From the NCBI RefSeq assembly GCF_000381025.1, contig NZ_KB905814.1, positions 372,001 to 436,000 on the forward strand: a stretch of 64,000 bases of DNA. Direction: 5' to 3'. The notes below the pieces were generated by a model. The model saw only the letters and a list, made by a program, of their open reading frames with translations. It ran no database searches and was not told the DNA's origin. Below are positions 53,155 to 62,074 of the stretch, one piece after another (position 1 is the first letter of the stretch; the number at the start of each line of letters is the position of its first letter). The position numbers were made by a program, and so were the translations under genes. Source of the stretch: Streptomyces sulphureus DSM 40104 (GTDB lineage: Bacteria > Actinomycetota > Actinomycetes > Streptomycetales > Streptomycetaceae).

Positions 53155-54255
53155 TCACAGACCGCGGCGTCTGCGGGCGCGACGGACCAGCGCGGCCGTG
53201 CCGAGGAGAGCGACCGTCGCGCCGGCAGCACCGGCCGCCGTCGCCGCCTCCGTGCGTCCGAGTCGCCTGCCGGCGACCGTGTGCCTGCCGGCGACCTCGT
53301 CGAGGAGCGCGGCGAGAACCTCCTCGTTGGTCCACTCCGGACGCCAACCGGCGTCGTGCAGCCGGCTGGCGCTGACGACCCAGGGATACATCGTGTACGC
53401 GAGGTCGCCTGCCGGGGACGGCGTGATGCCGAGACGGTGCAGCCGCGAGGCGGCGCCGAGCGCGACGGAGGACGGCAGCTCCATGCGCCGGGTGTCGGTG
53501 AGCCCCTCCACCTCCTCCTGGTCCAGCCATCCTTCGCAGCCGACGACGGCCTCGCCCTCGATCTTCTCCAGCACCGCGTACTCCAGGGCCCCGACGAGGT
53601 CCTCGACGTGGCAGAACTGCCAACGCGGCTCGGAGCCGGCGACGACGAGGAGCCGCGGCGACTCGAAGTACCGGGTGAGCGCGGTGTCGGTACCGGCACC
53701 CACGAGTACCGCAGGCCGCAGCACCGTGACGTTGAGCCCGGGGTGCGCACGGGGCGCGCGCTGCGCGAGGCGCTCGATCTCCAGGAGGTCGCCGACGCCC
53801 GTGGCGTCGGCGGTGGCGCGCAGCTCGGAGTCCTCGGCGAGCGGGACGTCGTTGTCGGGGAGCGCCCCGTAGACCATCGACGAGGTGCAGAGCACTACGC
53901 GACGCACCCCGGCGGCCGCCGCAGCAGTGAGTACGGTCTGCGTTCCGCGCACGTTGTAGGCGGTGCGGGCCGCGGCGTCGCCCTCGATGTCGAGGTCGAT
54001 CGCGAGGTGGACGACGACGTCGACGGGTTTGCCGTCCCTGCGCAGGCGATCGGCGATGGCGGGGTCGCGCACGTCGAGGGTGTGCCACTCGACGCCCTCC
54101 ACCTCGCCCCGGCACTCGTCGAGGGCGAGGACCTCCTTCACCTCGGGAGAGGCAGCCAGCCGTTCCGCGAGCAGCGCGCCGACGCCGGCGCCGGCTCCCG
54201 TGACGGCGACGGCCGGGGTTCGCGCTGCGCGAACGTAGGACTCGGAGGAACTCAC
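53155..54255 (-). CDS. NAD-dependent epimerase/dehydratase-like SDR protein
   Basis: 366 residues from the GTG at 54255 (GGAGAAG upstream). The Rossmann start is VAVTGAGAGVGALLAERLA and the mid-domain SSMVYGALPDNDVPLAEDS; the typical YxxxK is not evident. A C-terminal helix (AATAAGAAGATVALLGTAALV) is probably a membrane segment with an Arg-rich end, so this is likely tail-anchored. Conserved in Streptomyces; substrate unknown. Confidence 0.85.
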   Translation of the reverse strand: MSSSESYVRAARTPAVAVTGAGAGVGALLAERLAASPEVKEVLALDECRGEVEGVEWHTLDVRDPAIADRLRRDGKPVDVVVHLAIDLDIEGDAAARTAYNVRGTQTVLTAAAAAGVRRVVLCTSSMVYGALPDNDVPLAEDSELRATADATGVGDLLEIERLAQRAPRAHPGLNVTVLRPAVLVGAGTDTALTRYFESPRLLVVAGSEPRWQFCHVEDLVGALEYAVLEKIEGEAVVGCEGWLDQEEVEGLTDTRRMELPSSVALGAASRLHRLGITPSPAGDLAYTMYPWVVSASRLHDAGWRPEWTNEEVLAALLDEVAGRHTVAGRRLGRTEAATAAGAAGATVALLGTAALVRRARRRRGL

Positions 54256-54403
54256 CGGGCTTCTCCAGTGGTTGTTCTGGTACGAGGTGCGCAGGCTCCA
54301 TCCTGCCTGACGGGTGTCTAGGCTGGAGGCAGAGGCCACCAGATCGCATGGATGATCCAGGAACCGTTGAAGACCGTCCGACGACACAGAGCCGAGGAAA
54401 CCC

Positions 54404-55870
54404 GTGAGTGACCAGCCATTCGGATTCGGCGTACCTCCCGAGGAGCCCGAGGACGGAAACGAACGCGACAAGCAGCAGGGCGGCAAGGGCGACTCCGGCA
54501 ACTCCCCCGACCCCTTCGGCTTCGGCGGCCAGGGGCTCGGCGGTTCGGGAGCCGCGGGGAATCCGCTCGCCGCGATGTTCGGCTCGGGCGCCCAGGGCGG
54601 ATTCGACCCGAACGACCTCGGCGCCGCCTTCCAGAAGCTCGGCCAGATGCTCTCCTACGAGGGCGGGCCCGTGAACTGGGACATGGCGAAGGACATCGCC
54701 CGCCAGACCGTGGCCGCCGGCGCCCAGAACGGCAGCAAGGACGCCAGCGTGAGCCCGCAGGAGCAGAGCGCCGTCGAGGAGGCGGTGCGTCTCGCGGACC
54801 TCTGGCTCGACGGCGTCACCTCCCTCCCGTCCGGCTCGGGAGCGGCCGTCGCCTGGAGCAGGGCCGAGTGGATCGAGTCGACGCTGCCGGCGTGGAAGGA
54901 GCTCGTGGACCCGGTCGCCGAGCGGGTCGGCGCCGCCATGGGCGACGTCCTTCCCGAGGAGATGCAGGCGATGGCAGGGCCGCTCCTCGGGATGATGCGG
55001 CAGATGGGCGGCGCCATGTTCGGCACCCAGATCGGGCAGGCGCTCGGGGTGCTCGCCGGCGAGGTCGTCGGCTCCAGCGACGTCGGGCTGCCGCTCGGTC
55101 CTTCAGGCAAGGCAGCGCTCCTTCCCCGGAACGTCGAGGCGCTCGGCGAGGGGCTCGACGTTCCGCTCGAGGAGGTCCGCCTGTACCTGGCGCTCCGCGA
55201 GGCCGCGCACCAGAGGCTCTTCGCCCACGTCCCGTGGCTGCGCTCGCACCTCTTCGGAGCGGTCGATGGGTACGCACGAGGGATCAAGGTCGACACCGCC
55301 AAGCTCGAGGACGTCGTCGGGCAGCTCGATCCGCAGCGGCCCGAGGAGATCCAGGAGGCGCTCCAGCAGGGCATGTTCCAGCCGGAGGACACCCCCGAGC
55401 AGAAGGCAGCTCTCGCCCGGCTGGAGACGGCGCTCGCCCTCGTCGAGGGCTGGGTCGACGCAGTGGTGCACTCCGCTGCGCAGCCGCACCTGCCCTCGGC
55501 CGACGCCCTCCGCGAGACGCTCCGTCGCAGGCGGGCGACGGGCGGCCCGGCGGAGCAGACCTTCGCCACCCTCATCGGCCTCGAACTCCGGCCGCGCAGA
55601 CTCCGCGACGCCTCCCGGCTGTGGGCCTCGCTCGCCGACGCGCGCGGTGCCGAAGGCCGCGACGGCCTCTGGGCCCACCCGGACATGCTCCCGACCGCTG
55701 CCGACCTCGACGACCCCGACGGCTTCGTCCACCGCGAGCAGCCCGACTTCTCCGAGCTCGACAAGATGCTCGGCGACGCGGCAGCGGGGCGCTCCCCTTC
55801 CGGCGAGGAGCAGGGCCCCGAGGAGGACCAGTCGAAGAACAAGGACGACGAGGGCGAAGGCGACCGGTGA
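54404..55870 (+). CDS. Zincin-type metalloprotease-like protein (DUF2342, PF10103)
   Basis: 488 residues from the GTG at 54404. A Gly-rich leader (PFGFGGQGLGGSGAAG) precedes a helical domain with REAAHQRLFAHVPWLRSHL, whose two histidines are the proposed zinc ligands of this family. The family is widespread in actinobacteria, often near F420-related genes, and its proteolytic role is unproven. The C terminus is acidic and disordered. The stop overlaps the next gene's GTG (GTGA). Confidence 0.87.
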   Translation: MSDQPFGFGVPPEEPEDGNERDKQQGGKGDSGNSPDPFGFGGQGLGGSGAAGNPLAAMFGSGAQGGFDPNDLGAAFQKLGQMLSYEGGPVNWDMAKDIARQTVAAGAQNGSKDASVSPQEQSAVEEAVRLADLWLDGVTSLPSGSGAAVAWSRAEWIESTLPAWKELVDPVAERVGAAMGDVLPEEMQAMAGPLLGMMRQMGGAMFGTQIGQALGVLAGEVVGSSDVGLPLGPSGKAALLPRNVEALGEGLDVPLEEVRLYLALREAAHQRLFAHVPWLRSHLFGAVDGYARGIKVDTAKLEDVVGQLDPQRPEEIQEALQQGMFQPEDTPEQKAALARLETALALVEGWVDAVVHSAAQPHLPSADALRETLRRRRATGGPAEQTFATLIGLELRPRRLRDASRLWASLADARGAEGRDGLWAHPDMLPTAADLDDPDGFVHREQPDFSELDKMLGDAAAGRSPSGEEQGPEEDQSKNKDDEGEGDR

Positions 55871-56394
55871 CGCTCCACGCCGACGCCCGTACGACGCTGG
55901 GCAGTTGGCCCGCGCCCGACGCGGGGCAGGAGGAGTTGCGGCTCGCCTACCTCGACCACCTGTCGACGTATCCGGACGGCATGTGGAGGGCGTGCGCCCC
56001 TGGGCATCTCACCGCGAGCGCGCTCGTCGTCGACCCGGAGCGGGAGCGGGTGCTCCTCACCCTGCACCGCAAGCTGCGGATGTGGCTCCAGATGGGCGGC
56101 CACTGCGAGCCGGCCGACGCCTCGCTCGCCGCGGTGGCGGAACGGGAGGCCGCCGAGGAGTCGGGGATCGAAGGGCTGCGGCTGCTTCCGGGCGGTCCCG
56201 TCCGCCTCGATCGTCACGCGACGCCGTGCGCCTGGCACCTCGATGTCCAGTACGCGGCCGTGGCACCGCGCGGCGCAGGGGAGCGGATCAGTGAGGAGTC
56301 GCTGGCGCTGCGGTGGTATGCGTACGACGAGGTCGGCGAGGTCGCGGACGCGTCCGTGACGCGTCTGCTGGAGCGGACGCTCGCCGTGCTCTGA
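55867..56394 (+). CDS. NUDIX hydrolase
   Basis: 175 residues from the GTG at 55867, coupled to the upstream zincin gene by a GTGA overlap. The Nudix box reads GGHCEPADASLAAVAEREAAEESG, with the Glu residues in place; LTLHRKLRMWLQMGGHCE is typical. The substrate is unknown; a Cys within the box (GGHC) is shared by many actinobacterial relatives. Confidence 0.87.
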   Translation: MTLHADARTTLGSWPAPDAGQEELRLAYLDHLSTYPDGMWRACAPGHLTASALVVDPERERVLLTLHRKLRMWLQMGGHCEPADASLAAVAEREAAEESGIEGLRLLPGGPVRLDRHATPCAWHLDVQYAAVAPRGAGERISEESLALRWYAYDEVGEVADASVTRLLERTLAVL

Positions 56395-56416
56395 AGTGCT
56401 CGGCGCCCAGGCCGCG

Positions 56417-57010
56417 TCACGGCTCGGCGTCGGCCGCCGGCTCCTCGGGGTCGCCGCGGTTGCTCGCCCCGTCGCCCGCTCGGTACGGGAGCCGGTCCGC
56501 CGCTGCGACGCCCTCCAGGAAACCGCGGGCCCTCTCGGTGCGGGGATAGACGTCGAGGAGCTCCCAGAACTGCGGCCCGTGCCCGGGGACGAGCAGGTGG
56601 GCGAGTTCGTGGAGCAGGACGTAGTCCACGACGTACTCGGGCATGCCCTGGAGCCGGTGGGAGAGGCGGATGCTGCCCTCGGCCGGGGTGCAGGAGCCCC
56701 AGCGCGTGTTCTGGTTGGTGACCCAGCGGACGGAGGCGGGACGCGCGCGGCCGGAGAGGTACTGCTCGCTGAGCCGGGCGGCGCGCTGCGCCAACTCCCC
56801 GTCGCCCAGCATGCGCCGGCTCTCCTGAGCAGCGAGCTTGCGCAGCATCGTGTCGACCCAGCGGGCCTCCTCGTCCGCCGACATCCTGGCCGGGATCAGC
56901 ACGACCGTACGGTCTCCCTCGCGGTACGCGGAGACCGTACGACGACGGCGGGCGCTTCGACGCACCTCCACCGCACGTTTGCTGGCGCTCTTCGGCGGGT
57001 CGGCGGACAC
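56417..57010 (-). CDS. YgjP-like metal-dependent hydrolase (M48/DUF45)
   Basis: 197 residues from the GTG at 57010. The zinc site is VLLHELAHLLVPGHGPQFW and a preceding TRWGSCTPAEGSIRLSHRL block is diagnostic. Possible role as an unfoldase-associated or small zinc peptidase; function not established. It is divergent from the ThiF-like gene and convergent with the NUDIX gene. Confidence 0.88.
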   Translation of the reverse strand: MSADPPKSASKRAVEVRRSARRRRTVSAYREGDRTVVLIPARMSADEEARWVDTMLRKLAAQESRRMLGDGELAQRAARLSEQYLSGRARPASVRWVTNQNTRWGSCTPAEGSIRLSHRLQGMPEYVVDYVLLHELAHLLVPGHGPQFWELLDVYPRTERARGFLEGVAAADRLPYRAGDGASNRGDPEEPAADAEP

Positions 57011-57203
57011 GTGAAGACGTTACCTGTTGGCGGCGGCCCAAGTCCCGGGCACCGGCACTTCTCGGGGCAAAAGCCACCCAACACGGAGTGCCGGTACGAC
57101 TATTGAGCGGGCTTGTGGACTACTCTCTGCAAGATCCCGTCACAGCGTGCATCCTGTCTGTCGTGGGCGTCACACCGCGCCCACCGAACGACGGGGGTTC
57201 ACC

Positions 57204-58304
57204 ATGCATCCGATGATCAAGCCTGCCCTGCGCCGCGGTTGGCGGGACCGCCAGACCGTCCAGTACGGCGTCACCGCGGCCCATGCGCTGCTCCTCGGCC
57301 CGGTCGACAACGCCACGGCCGCCTTGCTCGACCTCTTCGACGGCACCCGCAGCATGGACCAGCTACGCAACGAGGCCCGACGTCTCGGCGTACGCCCGGA
57401 GAAGGCCGACCACATCGCGGAACGTCTCGCGCTCCAGGGCGCGTTGGACGACGCCACGTACGACCGCGAAGCCTCCGCCAGCATCGGCGAGGGCTTGCGC
57501 GCCGACCTCGCCTCGCTCACAGCCGTCCACCGCGGGCCGGGGTCGGGGGTGCGCAGGCTCTCCGCCCGGCGGCACGTGAAGGTCCAGGTACGGGGCGCGG
57601 GGAAGGTCGGCGCCTCGGTCGCGGCGACGCTCTCCGCCGCGGGGGTCGGTCAAGTCGAAGTAGTGGACGGCGGCGTGGTCGAACCGTGGGACACCTCGCC
57701 TGCGGGGCTCTCGCCCGAGCAGGTCGGCAGCCGTAGGGACGCGGCAGCGCGCTCCGTCGTGCGCCGGACCAAGCAGGCGAAGGGCGGAACCCAGAGCCCG
57801 GTGTCGCTGGTGATCGTCACACCGCGGGACGGCCTGGACGCCTTCGCGCCCGACCCCCGCGCGAACGAGCGGTTCGTCGCCGCGGGCACACCGCACCTCT
57901 TCGGCGGGGTCGTCGAAGGAACGGGCGTCGTGGGTCCGTTGGTGCTTCCCGGACGGTCGCCCTGCGCCGAGTGCCTGCTGCGCGCCAACGCCGTCCGGGA
58001 ACCGAGCTGGCCTCTCGTCGTGGGGCAGTGGCGCACCGCAGCACGGCGCCGGGCGGGCGTCCCTCCGTGCGACACCGCGCTCGCCACGCTCGTCTCCGGC
58101 GCCGTGACGTCCCACGCGCTGAGCTTCGTGGACGGCGACGGCGCCTGCTGCGCGGGTTACCGCATGCGCTTCACGCTCCCTCACCTCCTCTCCGACACCG
58201 ATCTCGTCGCCCCGCACCCCGAGTGCCCATGCGGTGCAGCTTCCGTACCGGAGGAGGCCGAAGCGGACCATCCGGCCCTGAGCACCCCCACAATGGCCGG
58301 GTAG
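57204..58304 (+). CDS. Orphan ThiF/E1-like protein with an RRE-like N terminus
   Basis: 366 residues from the ATG at 57204. Residues 20-85 look like a winged helix of the PqqD/RRE kind (HALLLGPVDNATAALLDLFDG, then QLRNEARRLGV). Residues 120-310 form a Rossmann fold with GAGKVGASVA at 131-140 and VEVVDGG at 151-157. Four Cys (254, 257, 341, 343) suggest a zinc site. This is the build of the cyclodehydratase partner protein that binds TOMM/RiPP leader peptides, yet the usual SNLNRQ-type ATP residues are replaced (TSPAGLSPEQVGSR) and no YcaO gene is in the window. It may be inactive for adenylation. Confidence 0.8.
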   Translation: MHPMIKPALRRGWRDRQTVQYGVTAAHALLLGPVDNATAALLDLFDGTRSMDQLRNEARRLGVRPEKADHIAERLALQGALDDATYDREASASIGEGLRADLASLTAVHRGPGSGVRRLSARRHVKVQVRGAGKVGASVAATLSAAGVGQVEVVDGGVVEPWDTSPAGLSPEQVGSRRDAAARSVVRRTKQAKGGTQSPVSLVIVTPRDGLDAFAPDPRANERFVAAGTPHLFGGVVEGTGVVGPLVLPGRSPCAECLLRANAVREPSWPLVVGQWRTAARRRAGVPPCDTALATLVSGAVTSHALSFVDGDGACCAGYRMRFTLPHLLSDTDLVAPHPECPCGAASVPEEAEADHPALSTPTMAG

Positions 58305-58593
58305 TCGGATCGCAGGGGTCCGTCCGTTCCCGACGGCGCATCAAGGGAGTTGAAGGTTCAGATGACACCCCGCCCCCGCGTGGCGGCAGTCCGCTCCGCA
58401 GACGCCCTCGCGAGGAGGTACGAGCCACCCTCCCCGCCCATGCCGCTCGAGCGGGGCACCGTTCTCACGGCGCGTCAGCAGTGCGCGTCTCCGCGGGTCT
58501 CCCTCTCCGCGCCGGCGCAGCATCCGGGCAGCCCCGTGCCGGCCCGGCGCCGCGCAGCCCTCCGCACGCCCACCACAGGGGAAGGACCTGCAC
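58305..58593. other. 289-base gap between the ThiF-like and UbiB genes with one marginal ORF
   Basis: An ATG at 58362 (AAGGGAG and GAAGG upstream) opens 79 codons ending at 58601, overlapping the UbiB start. It has G or C in most third positions but no recognisable family and is Pro/Arg/Ser-rich. I treat it as a possible small gene only. A regulatory role for the stretch is not evident. Confidence 0.3.
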
Positions 58594-60420
58594 ATGTCTG
58601 ACCTGCCGCGCAAGGCAGTCACCAGAACGGCGAAGCTCGCCGCTCTGCCCCTGGGGTTCGCCGGCCGAGCGGCGCAGGGCCTCGGCAAGCGCCTCACCGG
58701 CGGCTCGCTGGAGACCATCACCACCGAGCTCCAGAAGCGTACGGCCGACCAACTCTTCGCCACATTGGGAGAGTTGAAGGGCGGGGCGATGAAGGTCGGG
58801 CAGGCGCTCTCGGTCTTCGAGTCCGCGTTGCCGGAGGAGATGACGGCTCCCTATCGCGCGACCCTCACCAAACTCCAGGAGTCGGCGCCGCCCATGCCCT
58901 CGGACACGGTGCATTCCGTCCTGCGGGAGAACCTCGGCGAGGACTGGCGGGAACACTTCACCGAGTTCGAGGAGAAGCCCGCGGCCGCCGCTTCGATCGG
59001 CCAGGTGCACCATGCCGTCTGGCACGACGGGCGGGAGGTCGCGGTGAAGGTGCAGTACCCGGGAGCCGGATCGGCACTGATGTCCGATCTTTCCCAACTC
59101 GGCCTCTTCGCCAGAGCGTTGAGCCCCCTCGTCCCCGGTCTCGACATCAACCCGCTCCTCTCCGAGCTGCGTTCCCGGGTCACCGAGGAGCTCGACTACG
59201 CGCTGGAGGCCGAAGCCCAGTCGACGTACGCGGCCGAGTTCGCCGACGACGACGAAGTCCTGATCCCCGACGTCGTTGCACAGGCCGAGCATGTACTCGT
59301 CTCGGAGTGGCTCGACGGTGTCCCCCTGGCGGAGGTGATAAACGACGGCAGGCAGGCGGAACGCGACCGGGCCGGCCAACTCCTCGCGCATTTCCTCTTC
59401 TCGGGAACGAGCCGCACCGGCCTCCTCCATGCCGACCCGCACCCGGGTAACTTCCGCTTGCTCACCGGTGGTTCGGAGGACCCGTCCCGGTGGCGCCTCG
59501 GGGTCATGGACTTCGGCACCGTCGACCGGCTGCCGGAGGGGCTTCCACCGACGATCGGAATCGCCTTGCGGCTGGCGCTCGCAGAGGAAGCGGAGGCTGT
59601 CCATGAGCTGCTGCGTGCGGAGGGCTTCGTCAAGGAGCACATAGAACTCGATCCGCCGGAGGTGCTGCAGAGCCTGCTGCCGATCATCGCTCCGGCCGGG
59701 GCGGACTCCTTCACCTTCGACCGTGCCTGGATGCGCGGCCAGGCTGCACGACTCGCCGATCCCCGATCCCCCGCCCATCAACTCGGCAGGCGCCTGAACC
59801 TTCCGCCTTCCTACCTGCTGATACATCGGGTGACGCTCAGCACCATCGGCGTGCTGTGCCAGCTCGGCGCAACGGTCAGGCTTCGGGAGGAACTCCGAGC
59901 CTGGGTCCCGGGGTTCGCGGAGGAAGACGCCCTCTGGAAGCGGCGGCGCTCGGGGGTTGCGGGCGAGCGACCGGAGTGCGTGGAAGACCTCGTTGGCAAA
60001 ACGCCGGGCGCCGGGGAGGAGCAGTCGTTGGTCGAGGAAGCGCCTGACGCAGAGCCGCATGTCGGTACGGAGTCCGCCCGCACGCCACCGTCGTCGCCTT
60101 CCGAGAAGGGCGGGGACAGCGAGCAGGGAGCGGCTTCGAAGGAGCAACCGAAGTCAGTGCCCGTGGTGCCTCCGCCGAGAGAAGGCCGCGGCTTCGAGGC
60201 GGGGCAGAATGCCGCTGTCGAGAAGGCGAGTTCACCCGCGGAAGGGAGCCACGTCGAGCTGTTGACGGACGCCAGTGACTCTCGCGGTGACCCGGGTCCG
60301 AGCCGTATCGGCAAGGACGAGCCCGGCGCGGCGATACCCGACGAACAGACGGGTCGGTCGGGTCGCTCGCCGGCGGACGCCGTACAGAGAGGGGAGACGC
60401 CCGACGGGCCCGACGTCTGA
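58594..60420 (+). CDS. ABC1/UbiB-family atypical kinase with a long disordered tail
   Basis: 608 residues; GAAGG lies 9 nt before the ATG. The kinase-like signatures are KGGAMKVGQALSVFES (the KxGQ motif), AAASIGQVHHAVWHDGREVAVKVQYPG, GLLHADPHPGNFRLL and MDFGTVDRLP. The core ends near residue 455, which is the usual length for actinobacterial members; about 150 residues rich in Glu, Ser, Gly and Pro follow (for example GAGEEQSLVEEAPDAEP). UbiB-type proteins control quinone or lipid metabolism, but the substrate is unknown. Confidence 0.88.
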   Translation: MSDLPRKAVTRTAKLAALPLGFAGRAAQGLGKRLTGGSLETITTELQKRTADQLFATLGELKGGAMKVGQALSVFESALPEEMTAPYRATLTKLQESAPPMPSDTVHSVLRENLGEDWREHFTEFEEKPAAAASIGQVHHAVWHDGREVAVKVQYPGAGSALMSDLSQLGLFARALSPLVPGLDINPLLSELRSRVTEELDYALEAEAQSTYAAEFADDDEVLIPDVVAQAEHVLVSEWLDGVPLAEVINDGRQAERDRAGQLLAHFLFSGTSRTGLLHADPHPGNFRLLTGGSEDPSRWRLGVMDFGTVDRLPEGLPPTIGIALRLALAEEAEAVHELLRAEGFVKEHIELDPPEVLQSLLPIIAPAGADSFTFDRAWMRGQAARLADPRSPAHQLGRRLNLPPSYLLIHRVTLSTIGVLCQLGATVRLREELRAWVPGFAEEDALWKRRRSGVAGERPECVEDLVGKTPGAGEEQSLVEEAPDAEPHVGTESARTPPSSPSEKGGDSEQGAASKEQPKSVPVVPPPREGRGFEAGQNAAVEKASSPAEGSHVELLTDASDSRGDPGPSRIGKDEPGAAIPDEQTGRSGRSPADAVQRGETPDGPDV

Positions 60421-60891
60421 CGCCGGAGCACTCTGCCGACAGTCAGACCTCTCCGCCCGCGGACGACTGCCAGGGAGCCAAGCCGGCTCTTACTGGGCGG
60501 ACGGTTCTCCTGGGACTTGCAGAGTCGCAGTGGGTCGCCGGCCTTGGACACGCTCAAGCCTGATGGGTCATGCTCAAGTCGCCGCGGGCTCTCTGTCGTT
60601 CGACTGCACCAGAACTCGTCGGTAGTCCGTCTTCGGAGACGGGGCCGGGAAGGGCCGTTTTCCGATCGCCCGCAGAGGCGGGCGGCTCCTTCCCGCGGCC
60701 CCTCGGCGCCGGCCCCTCACCAAGCGGGCTTCGAGGAACGCAGTGGGGGCCGAGGATGAGTCCCCGGCCCCCTCCCCCGTGTCCGCGGCGGGCTGTCGAG
60801 CCCCCGCGGGGATCGGACGGGCGCCTCGCGGCGGCACCGCCCGTGGTCGAAGCGTCGACGGCGGGCGCCTTACGGCGCGCGGCGACGGCGG
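60421..60891. other. 470-base intergenic stretch with hairpins
   Basis: Between the UbiB gene and a minus-strand small gene. CCGTCT-TCGG-AGACGG at 60627-60642, immediately followed by GGCC-repeat pairing and GTTTTCC (60643-60662), looks like a terminator, though it is 200 nt past the UbiB stop. I see no other gene; candidate open frames on both strands lack ribosome-binding sites. Confidence 0.4.
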
Positions 60892-61134
60892 TTACTGCAT
60901 GACGGCCATGGCGAGCGCCCGGCGGGCGCGCAACGCCGCGCGTTCTGCGCGCCGTTGCAGTCGCCGAGCCGTGACGAGGCGGAGAGCCCGGCGTTCGGAC
61001 TCGGCCTCGTGCAGGCGCTGCTCCATATGGGAGCGCGCCATGGTCTCGGGCATGAGTTGCATATCTCGGGTCCTGTTCTGTCGCGTCTCCTGCGCCACGG
61101 CGTGCGTGGTCGTGGAGGCGTGGAGGGAAGTCAT
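60892..61134 (-). CDS. Small basic protein downstream of wblC
   Basis: 80 residues from the ATG at 61134 (AGGA, 8 nt upstream). The C-terminal half is an Arg/Ala-rich helix (RRLQRRAERAALRARRALA), the N-terminal half is rich in Thr, Gln and Met. No known domain. It follows wblC in the same direction by 107 nt and could be co-transcribed, but nothing proves it. Confidence 0.55.
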   Translation of the reverse strand: MTSLHASTTTHAVAQETRQNRTRDMQLMPETMARSHMEQRLHEAESERRALRLVTARRLQRRAERAALRARRALAMAVMQ

Positions 61135-61241
61135 CGTGCGTTCCTGCTCAATGTGTTGACGGATGCGCGGGGCCCGCGCGTGGGGGCGGTCGAGCGTTCC
61201 CAAGGCGGGATGCCGACGGCCCGTCGTCCTGCTGCGCGTGC

Positions 61242-61661
61242 TCACGCCGCGACCGGGTTCTTGCGGGGACGGCCACGCGGCCGCTTCCTCGGTACGACCA
61301 CGCCCTGGACGAAGAGCTCTCCGCCCCAGACGCCCCAGGGCTCCCGCCGTTCCTTGGCTCCCGCGAGGCATGCCTCACGCAGCGGACAGGTCTGGCACAG
61401 AGACTTGGCGTACTCGACGTCGGCCGGGGCCTCGGCGAAGAAGACCTCGGGGTCGTAGGAGTGGCAGGGCACATCTACACCCAGGCGCTCGATGGCATCG
61501 TCGAGCTCGGTGAGGGTGATCTGCGGGGCGGTCAAGGAGTCCTCCGTGGTGGCGTCGGGCGAAGCGGCGAGTCCGGCGCGCAGGGTCCCGGACGGGGTGT
61601 CGAGCTGGGCGGCGGCGGACCGGTCGGTCTGGGCGGACAGGGTGTGCGATTGGGGATGCAC
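61242..61661 (-). CDS. wblC: WhiB-family transcriptional regulator WblC (WhiB7)
   Basis: 139 residues from the GTG at 61661 (GAGGA, 9 nt upstream). The cluster Cys are 66, 89, 92 and 98, then GVWGGELFVQG and the AT-hook RKRPRGRPRKN, which together are diagnostic of WhiB7. The protein joins the major sigma factor to switch on efflux, ribosome-protection and rRNA-methylation genes when ribosomes are blocked by antibiotics. Its own expression is likely controlled by the 400-nt leader described separately. Confidence 0.95.
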   Translation of the reverse strand: MHPQSHTLSAQTDRSAAAQLDTPSGTLRAGLAASPDATTEDSLTAPQITLTELDDAIERLGVDVPCHSYDPEVFFAEAPADVEYAKSLCQTCPLREACLAGAKERREPWGVWGGELFVQGVVVPRKRPRGRPRKNPVAA

Positions 61662-61733
61662 TGTCGTTCGTCCTCGTCTGTTGATGTCTGTTGTCTTGTC
61701 GCTCCGGCTGGTGGCCGGTCGGGGCAAACAGAA

Positions 61734-61768
61734 GGGCCGCGGAATCCCGGTGTGGGTTTCCGCGGCCC
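61734..61768 (-). terminator. Intrinsic terminator inside the wblC leader (attenuator)
   Basis: On the minus strand an 11-bp perfect stem (GGGCCGCGGAA and its complement) with a 13-nt loop is followed by TTCTGTTT, 73 nt before the wblC start. It stands between the upstream ORF and the gene, so it would stop most transcripts unless prevented. Confidence 0.82.
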
Positions 61769-61781
61769 TGGAAGGTGCCGA

Positions 61782-61800
61782 CCTGATCTCGCCGATCAGG
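61782..61800 (-). promoter_or_regulatory. Hairpin over the stop codon of the wblC upstream ORF
   Basis: CCTGATC and GATCAGG pair around a 5-nt loop. The upstream ORF's TGA (61798-61796 on the minus strand) lies inside the first arm, so a ribosome at the stop would melt this hairpin. Confidence 0.6.
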
Positions 61801-62074
61801 CTGGTTCTCTCCAAGGTTTGAGGCCACGGAAGGCCCGCATGGACTGGCGCCGCTTCTGGTGCGCGTCAGCACCCTCGGCAGCAAGCGCAAACGCATAGGC
61901 CGGTGCCCATACGGGTGCTGCCACAAGTGCCGTCGTCGGTCGCTCACTGCCGCCCAGGACGCCACGGATGTGCCCGATGCCGGACAGACCGGTGGCCTTG
62001 AGGCGGGAGCCGATTCCACAGAGGTCAACGACCGAGTTGACGGTCACTTTCTGGTTCCTCATGAGCTCAATCAC
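61796..62074 (-). CDS. Upstream ORF in the wblC leader
   Basis: 92 codons from the GTG at 62074, which has GAGAGGAGG at 9-10 nt, to a TGA just before the attenuator. The peptide starts VIELMRNQKVTVNSVVDLCG and ends MRAFRGLKPWREPA. It has no known domain. Its strong ribosome-binding site, and the terminator next to its stop, are what a translation-sensing leader needs. A shorter ORF in this region cannot be excluded as the true sensor. Confidence 0.6.
   Translation of the reverse strand: MIELMRNQKVTVNSVVDLCGIGSRLKATGLSGIGHIRGVLGGSERPTTALVAAPVWAPAYAFALAAEGADAHQKRRQSMRAFRGLKPWREPA

Noticed and set aside
58362..58601. 79-codon ORF as a precursor peptide for the ThiF-like protein
   Set aside because: Only one Cys, no leader/core division and no repeats; listed as marginal only.
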